NCBI RefSeq assembly: GCF_007744075.1
Contig: NZ_CP036266.1
Location: 5,379,748-5,443,747, forward strand
Source of the DNA: Gimesia chilikensis
Lineage (GTDB): Bacteria; Planctomycetota; Planctomycetia; Planctomycetales; Planctomycetaceae
DNA: 64,000 nt
Direction of reading: 5' to 3'
The notes under the pieces are model-generated. The model did no database searches and had not been told where the DNA came from. It saw only the letters and a list, made by a program, of their open reading frames with translations. Position 1 is the first letter of the stretch. Every line of letters starts with the position of its first letter. Shown piece by piece: positions 61,201-64,000 of this stretch. Position numbers and translations under genes: made by a program.

Positions 61201-62241
61201 CCAGAGATCGAGGTGGTCAAACAGATCGTTTTCCACCTTACGAATTCGCGAGAGATAATCGATGGCCACCTCATCATCCAGAGGTAACAGATCGTACTCC
61301 ACGAACTGGGGGGCGCGTGTGCCTTGATGAGTCAGGTTGTGCAGAACCTTGTCCTCTTGACCGGCGGCCCGGTAAATGACGATACAGCGATGTCCCAGTT
61401 GAGGACCGTAACGTTCTTGAAATCGGATGAGTGCCTCGGCGTAGCAATCACGGGTCTTGGCCGGGGCATGATTGAGGTCAAAAAACAGGAGATACTTCTG
61501 CGAACCCAGTTGCAGGTAGCGTTCCAGGAGTCGCAGTTGTGCAGCTTCATCAAGATTCAGATGTCTCAGACACTGCCTGGTGATCAGCTTTAAAATAAAG
61601 TCGTTTTCGTTGCCTTCAGGCAGCGCGCTCTCGGCGACATCGATCCACACCGGCGTAAAGCCTGCCAGCGGGGCAGTAATTCTGTCTGCGGACGCGGGAG
61701 CAAGTCGATTTGTCCCGGGCTGGTTTGGATAAGGAGTCCAGGCCCGATCACTGAAACAGCGAAACCAGGCACACCACGATCCCACTGTTTTCCCGCCACC
61801 ACTGCGGGCACTGATCAGCAGGCCGTGGGAGTCGCCGGCTGTTTTGAGGAGTAAATCAGTCAGATCCTCCCAGGTTCGATGACGATCATGGGCCAGGCAG
61901 ATGGGAACCGGACAATAGAGGTCGGCATCCGGCATGGCGGCGAAGAAGCGATCCGCCGAGGTCCAGAAGAACAGTTCACGACAAAATTCTCGTAGCGCTG
62001 GCTCATACTCTATTGCTATCTCGCTTCCATGTGCCGTCCACCACTTTTGAAAAGCCTGTCTGGCACGGTCGCGGAGATCTGTCATTCCCAACAGATCACG
62101 CACAGGATCATCTGCCGTGGAGTAATTAGATGAATCGACGGCGATATCAGAAGTCACCAGTCGTTTCGATATGGCAGTTCGAAAGGGCGTTAACCGGAAT
62201 GTGCCATCAAAGCTGCGTATCGACATCAGATTATTATCCAC
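58264..62241 (-). CDS. STAND-like NTPase with WD40-like repeat C terminus
   Basis: A 1325-residue protein. A P-loop (SARSGGGKT, about residues 144-152) and a Walker B-like strand (KYLLFFDLNHAP, near 254) define an NTPase domain, followed by a helical region to about 730. The C-terminal 590 residues are about twelve to thirteen repeats of some 45 residues, each like INSLAVYEGPDGPRIVSVG followed by D-x-x-IVISDPxTG, i.e. WD40-like blades, several nearly identical. NTPase plus sensor repeats is the layout of STAND/Avs-type immune receptors, but no effector domain is obvious; N-terminal residues 1-110 could be one. GTG 62241 or ATG 62226 starts it. Confidence 0.75.
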   Translation of the reverse strand: MDNNLMSIRSFDGTFRLTPFRTAISKRLVTSDIAVDSSNYSTADDPVRDLLGMTDLRDRARQAFQKWWTAHGSEIAIEYEPALREFCRELFFWTSADRFFAAMPDADLYCPVPICLAHDRHRTWEDLTDLLLKTAGDSHGLLISARSGGGKTVGSWCAWFRCFSDRAWTPYPNQPGTNRLAPASADRITAPLAGFTPVWIDVAESALPEGNENDFILKLITRQCLRHLNLDEAAQLRLLERYLQLGSQKYLLFFDLNHAPAKTRDCYAEALIRFQERYGPQLGHRCIVIYRAAGQEDKVLHNLTHQGTRAPQFVEYDLLPLDDEVAIDYLSRIRKVENDLFDHLDLWLQDWSGKPDTRLPRSEHDPETELTHLKRLLRIRRRAAIRQRGTDDDLWEQETVISIPLLMHWVSTFPPEVLNRIKTLADIYAQLTQQHLQREESDENRTKTQISPEDLLIAMQRLALAMLAQQGETRLSATEAKRLLTRPQGGNTRIPVRRAWMPIGELLTQSLTYSRVFTEEEVAALFELGLLRKTDDSLGFAHDSLIYYFAARALREYEGIGLPSQDEPLDDAWPQAISETFLDDPARWLLVAEFLGEMVQTRDEGSGEEICRHNQSLLRELVSRLVAFWPDLPREAAIAFMEPVPELVSRLSNSQPHDRVLQQVYKASNDHSRFAWEHPHLLLQEVMNRCCWFGATGNEVEQWARQLDEFTGDGSRPEWIKKIKGIREENSLTIEKAHCDDILSLAIYEGTDGPHIVSVGTDKRIISFELQTGIVDWVINDIESDEMNSVAVYEGIEGPLIVVAGSHPNDTEIMIIDPELGKLVTNLKGHHGEDVLSLVTYECNNEFYIVSAGYEKEIVISNPQTKQIEKIIKGVHTKTINSLAVYEGPDGPRVVSVGEDKRIVISNPRTGTVERTIDDAHADSFAYTNAINSVVVYEGPNGLQIVSAGEDEWIVISDPRTGTVVRTIKGAHQSCINSLAVYEGPDGPRIVSVGNDSQIVISDPQTGQLVKSLEGLHVDVINCVANYQGSNGSYIITAGRDCRIVITDLQNIEMGIHSSKENTYEFRCVTVHQEQDEAQIIALVNDDDLMIIDSNNGQEIKSFKGEHSNAITSLAAYSGIEGSWLISVGWDSKIIIHDIHTGQLQRIITGAHTNWILGVAVFESSRGPLIVSAGYDKQIVFSNPQNGQIERSIKGIHSRPIICAALYEGPEGIMLISSTENEIRISDLENEQLIKCISRTHRGGLFGVDLYKGIKGPQLISAGWDGRLCFWEFEVFLTDGETTSIPSKPINTLFIEANSFAIDKFNNRLVCVVDNKLEIYEFVTN

Positions 62242-62373
62242 GGGAATATCATTTTAGGGATTCACATTGTTACTATGAATATGACCACCGGCGACGCGAT
62301 TCGCAAGTTCTTTGGTGACTGTTCCTTAATCTCATTATGATCTGGTAAGAGATAACAACAAAATAGAAATATT

Positions 62374-63024
62374 TCAGTTGTCAATCTGTCTGACCAGTGT
62401 GGCCAGCCGTCGGTGATTCTCATCGGATTGATCTTCCGAATAATCCAGGTATGCCTGTAGTCCCTGTCGAACCAGCGCGGCCAACTCGGTGTTTTCATCA
62501 GCACGGGCATCTTTAAATGATGTGGAAGCAGATCGCCCGGCAACCACTGGAGGGTCTTGAACCGGCAGTTCCGTTTGAGAGGCAACCTCATTCGACACGA
62601 CAGGTGTCGGAACCAGATGGGCATAGCCAAATCTGTATAACAACTGTCGTTTCTGTTCCGGATTATCAACGGACTCCAGAGTGATGGCGGCAGCCAACTG
62701 TTGACGGGTGATCGTCTGACTCTCTTGATTGTCCTTGGAGGCAATCTCAAAGGCTCGGACCAGAGCAGCACGCACACGAGGGTGATTGGTCATCGGTTGA
62801 CTCTGAACCGGAGACTCTCTGGAACTGGAATCGCTTGAAATCAATTCGGTCGGGATCAGGCAACGGTCATTGACCAGTTCTGCAAACTCATTGAGCGCTT
62901 CCGCGAGATGCGATATCCGAACCAGTCCGTGTTCCGCCCGGAGCATCGCCAGGCGGAACACGGAATAAGCCTCGTCATTCATCAACGAGTAGATTCGGCT
63001 AAGAGTGATCGTCGTTTCCGGCAT
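62374..63024 (-). CDS. Possible ClpN-like double-helical-repeat protein
   Basis: A 216-residue protein. Residues 15-50 (YSVFRLAMLRAEHGLVRISH) and 85-115 (ALVRAFEIASKDNQESQTIT) look like the paired helical repeats of the Clp N-terminal domain, which binds substrates for AAA+ unfoldases. The rest is a Ser/Pro linker and C-terminal helices. GGAGG precedes ATG 63024. It lies between the STAND gene and another small gene on the same strand, so the three are likely co-expressed. Confidence 0.5.
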   Translation of the reverse strand: MPETTITLSRIYSLMNDEAYSVFRLAMLRAEHGLVRISHLAEALNEFAELVNDRCLIPTELISSDSSSRESPVQSQPMTNHPRVRAALVRAFEIASKDNQESQTITRQQLAAAITLESVDNPEQKRQLLYRFGYAHLVPTPVVSNEVASQTELPVQDPPVVAGRSASTSFKDARADENTELAALVRQGLQAYLDYSEDQSDENHRRLATLVRQIDN

Positions 63025-63063
63025 CTGAACCTCCCTGCTGAGAAGGAAACAGCTGGATAGATT

Positions 63064-63780
63064 TCAGCCAAGGTGCAACAGCCTCTTGAAAATATTGACC
63101 AATGAACCGTCGGAATGATGCGCTTCCCCAGTTTCATTCGGACCGGGATCGACCTGGATCTGTTCCTGCTCCTGCAAAACCTGGACTACCGCCTCATAAG
63201 TCAACTGGGCTTGCAGTTCCGACAAGCGATTTCCCTGCTCAGCAGCGATCCGGCTCTTCAGATCCATCACTCCCATCAGAATCATCGCCGCGGTCAGCTT
63301 GGGTTCCTGCCTGAAATCGTCGTTAAGCTGCTTCAGGGCGCGCTGAATCTGCTGGCGGCGTTCATCATCCTCGCTCAAACCGGCAACCAGTTCCTCTGCG
63401 GTTAAAGAGACGGGTTTCGGGGACTTAGCAGGGTCTACAGCTGGCTGTTGATCCTCAACAGTGCGACCTTTATAAGGCCGTCGAACCTGTGTTTTATCTT
63501 TTAAGGCCAGCTGACAATGAATGCCTCTGGCTCCATCATGGATGCATTCCACCTGGTAGATCACCGGAGGTTGTCCTCTCTCAGGCCGAAATTCAAATTC
63601 TGCCTCTTTCTGTTTTGTCGTGAGTTTACGATAAAATTTCTGAAATTGAGCAGATAGTTCTGCGAAGTTTGGAGGTTTATTCCCTTTGGAGATCGTTAGC
63701 ACGTGCATGCCTCCTTTACCCTGTGGGGCGAACGTCATTTTCTCGGGATACCTGATTTTATGAGTGATAGTCTGCGACAT
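63064..63780 (-). CDS. Hypothetical protein of the STAND operon
   Basis: A 238-residue soluble protein: an N-terminal region (MTFAPQGKGGMHVLTISKGN, PPVIYQVECIHDGARGIHCQ) and a C-terminal helical region (ERRQQIQRALKQLNDDFRQE). No family is recognised. AGGAG precedes ATG 63780. A hairpin lies 35 bases upstream. Confidence 0.55.
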   Translation of the reverse strand: MSQTITHKIRYPEKMTFAPQGKGGMHVLTISKGNKPPNFAELSAQFQKFYRKLTTKQKEAEFEFRPERGQPPVIYQVECIHDGARGIHCQLALKDKTQVRRPYKGRTVEDQQPAVDPAKSPKPVSLTAEELVAGLSEDDERRQQIQRALKQLNDDFRQEPKLTAAMILMGVMDLKSRIAAEQGNRLSELQAQLTYEAVVQVLQEQEQIQVDPGPNETGEAHHSDGSLVNIFKRLLHLG

Positions 63781-63815
63781 GGGATTCAGCTCCTGTGAGT
63801 GAGATTTACGGCAAA

Positions 63816-63850
63816 ATCACGAGCCCCACCACACCGGTGAGACTCGTGAT
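63816..63850 (-). promoter_or_regulatory. Hairpin upstream of 63064-63780 gene
   Basis: ATCACGAG (63816-63823) pairs with CTCGTGAT (63843-63850), followed on the minus strand by TTTGCC. Weak terminator or processing hairpin, in the same position as those of the other operons. Confidence 0.5.
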
Positions 63851-63892
63851 CTGAGAGATTGCTGTGGTGATTGTGATCTTCATTCCGGCGGT

Positions 63893-64000
63893 TCAAATCA
63901 ATGAACGACCTGCTTCTTTAATCGGAATGGACCAGTGGGGCATATGCTCCAGGTCACTATCCAGCATGTGAACCACGCGGCTGACAGCAGCCTCCTGTTC
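63893..64000 (-). CDS. C-terminal end of a gene running off the window
   Basis: An open reverse frame of 35 codons ends at TGA 63893-63895 and reads EQEAAVSRVVHMLDSDLEHM then PHWSIPIKEAGRSLI. It is in the same direction as the operon that follows and is likely its upstream member. Identity cannot be judged. Confidence 0.45.
   Translation of the reverse strand, partial: EQEAAVSRVVHMLDSDLEHMPHWSIPIKEAGRSLI

Overview
The window looks like an accessory island in a planctomycete chromosome, probably Gimesia or a close relative. This rests on recognising planctomycete-style proteins (GYF-domain membrane proteins, a GYF/PrsW protease, leucine-rich and TPR exported proteins, DUF1257/DUF2997 with a Ycf46-like ATPase). 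Gene density is high but broken by insertion-sequence relics, recombinases, repeats and decayed genes, as in a defence and mobilome hotspot. No rRNA, tRNA or CRISPR array was seen.

Layout. 0.1-1.6 kb: secreted LRR protein. 2.0-4.8 kb: a frameshifted IS3 relic abutting a truncated IS66 element whose TnpC reading frame runs into foreign sequence. 4.8-6.2 kb: E1-like ThiF gene overlapping a JAB (JAMM) peptidase gene. 6.7-11.8 kb: a same-strand run of small defence-like genes (HEPN, TM+TIR pair, TIR) separated by attC-like sites, resembling integron cassettes without an integrase. 12.4-15.1 kb: two GYF-domain membrane proteins, one a PrsW-type protease. 15.3-19.9 kb: a CBASS locus (CD-NTase, HNH-SAVED effector, DUF2188 protein) divergent from a CapH-like repressor and CapP-like peptidase. 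20.4-28.8 kb: a hypothetical gene, two tyrosine recombinases, an excisionase-like HTH, a large serine recombinase and decayed genes. 28.9-30.3 kb: unknown gene.

30.2-38.8 kb is the most striking region: a ubiquitin-like pathway encoded on the minus strand with ubiquitin-like protein, E2 fused to a cysteine-rich RING-like region, JAB peptidase, E1 and small accessory proteins, next to a DUF1257/DUF2997/Ycf46-like AAA+ block and a divergent HTH regulator. Hairpins sit in several of its intergenic gaps.

39-48 kb: small, mostly unknown genes plus SUKH, DUF2806 and SIR2 proteins, punctuated by at least seven near-identical hairpins with the core CCGGGTAA/TTACCCGG and an eighth split by a small inserted gene. 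48-53 kb: a 1258-residue TPR protein, then a SAM-I riboswitch upstream of an orphan cysteine-rich protein. 53.5-55.5 kb: an internally deleted restriction nuclease and a deaminase-ATPase fusion. 56-64 kb: a minus-strand cluster with a JAB-E1 fusion, a small partner, a peptide with three copies of a D-x-IP-x-G-x-F motif, a STAND-like NTPase with about twelve WD40-like repeats, a ClpN-like protein and other unknown genes.

In total the window holds three separate E1+JAB modules, a CBASS system, TIR, SIR2 and STAND candidates and at least three recombinases. All family calls come from reading the protein sequences; no database search was possible.
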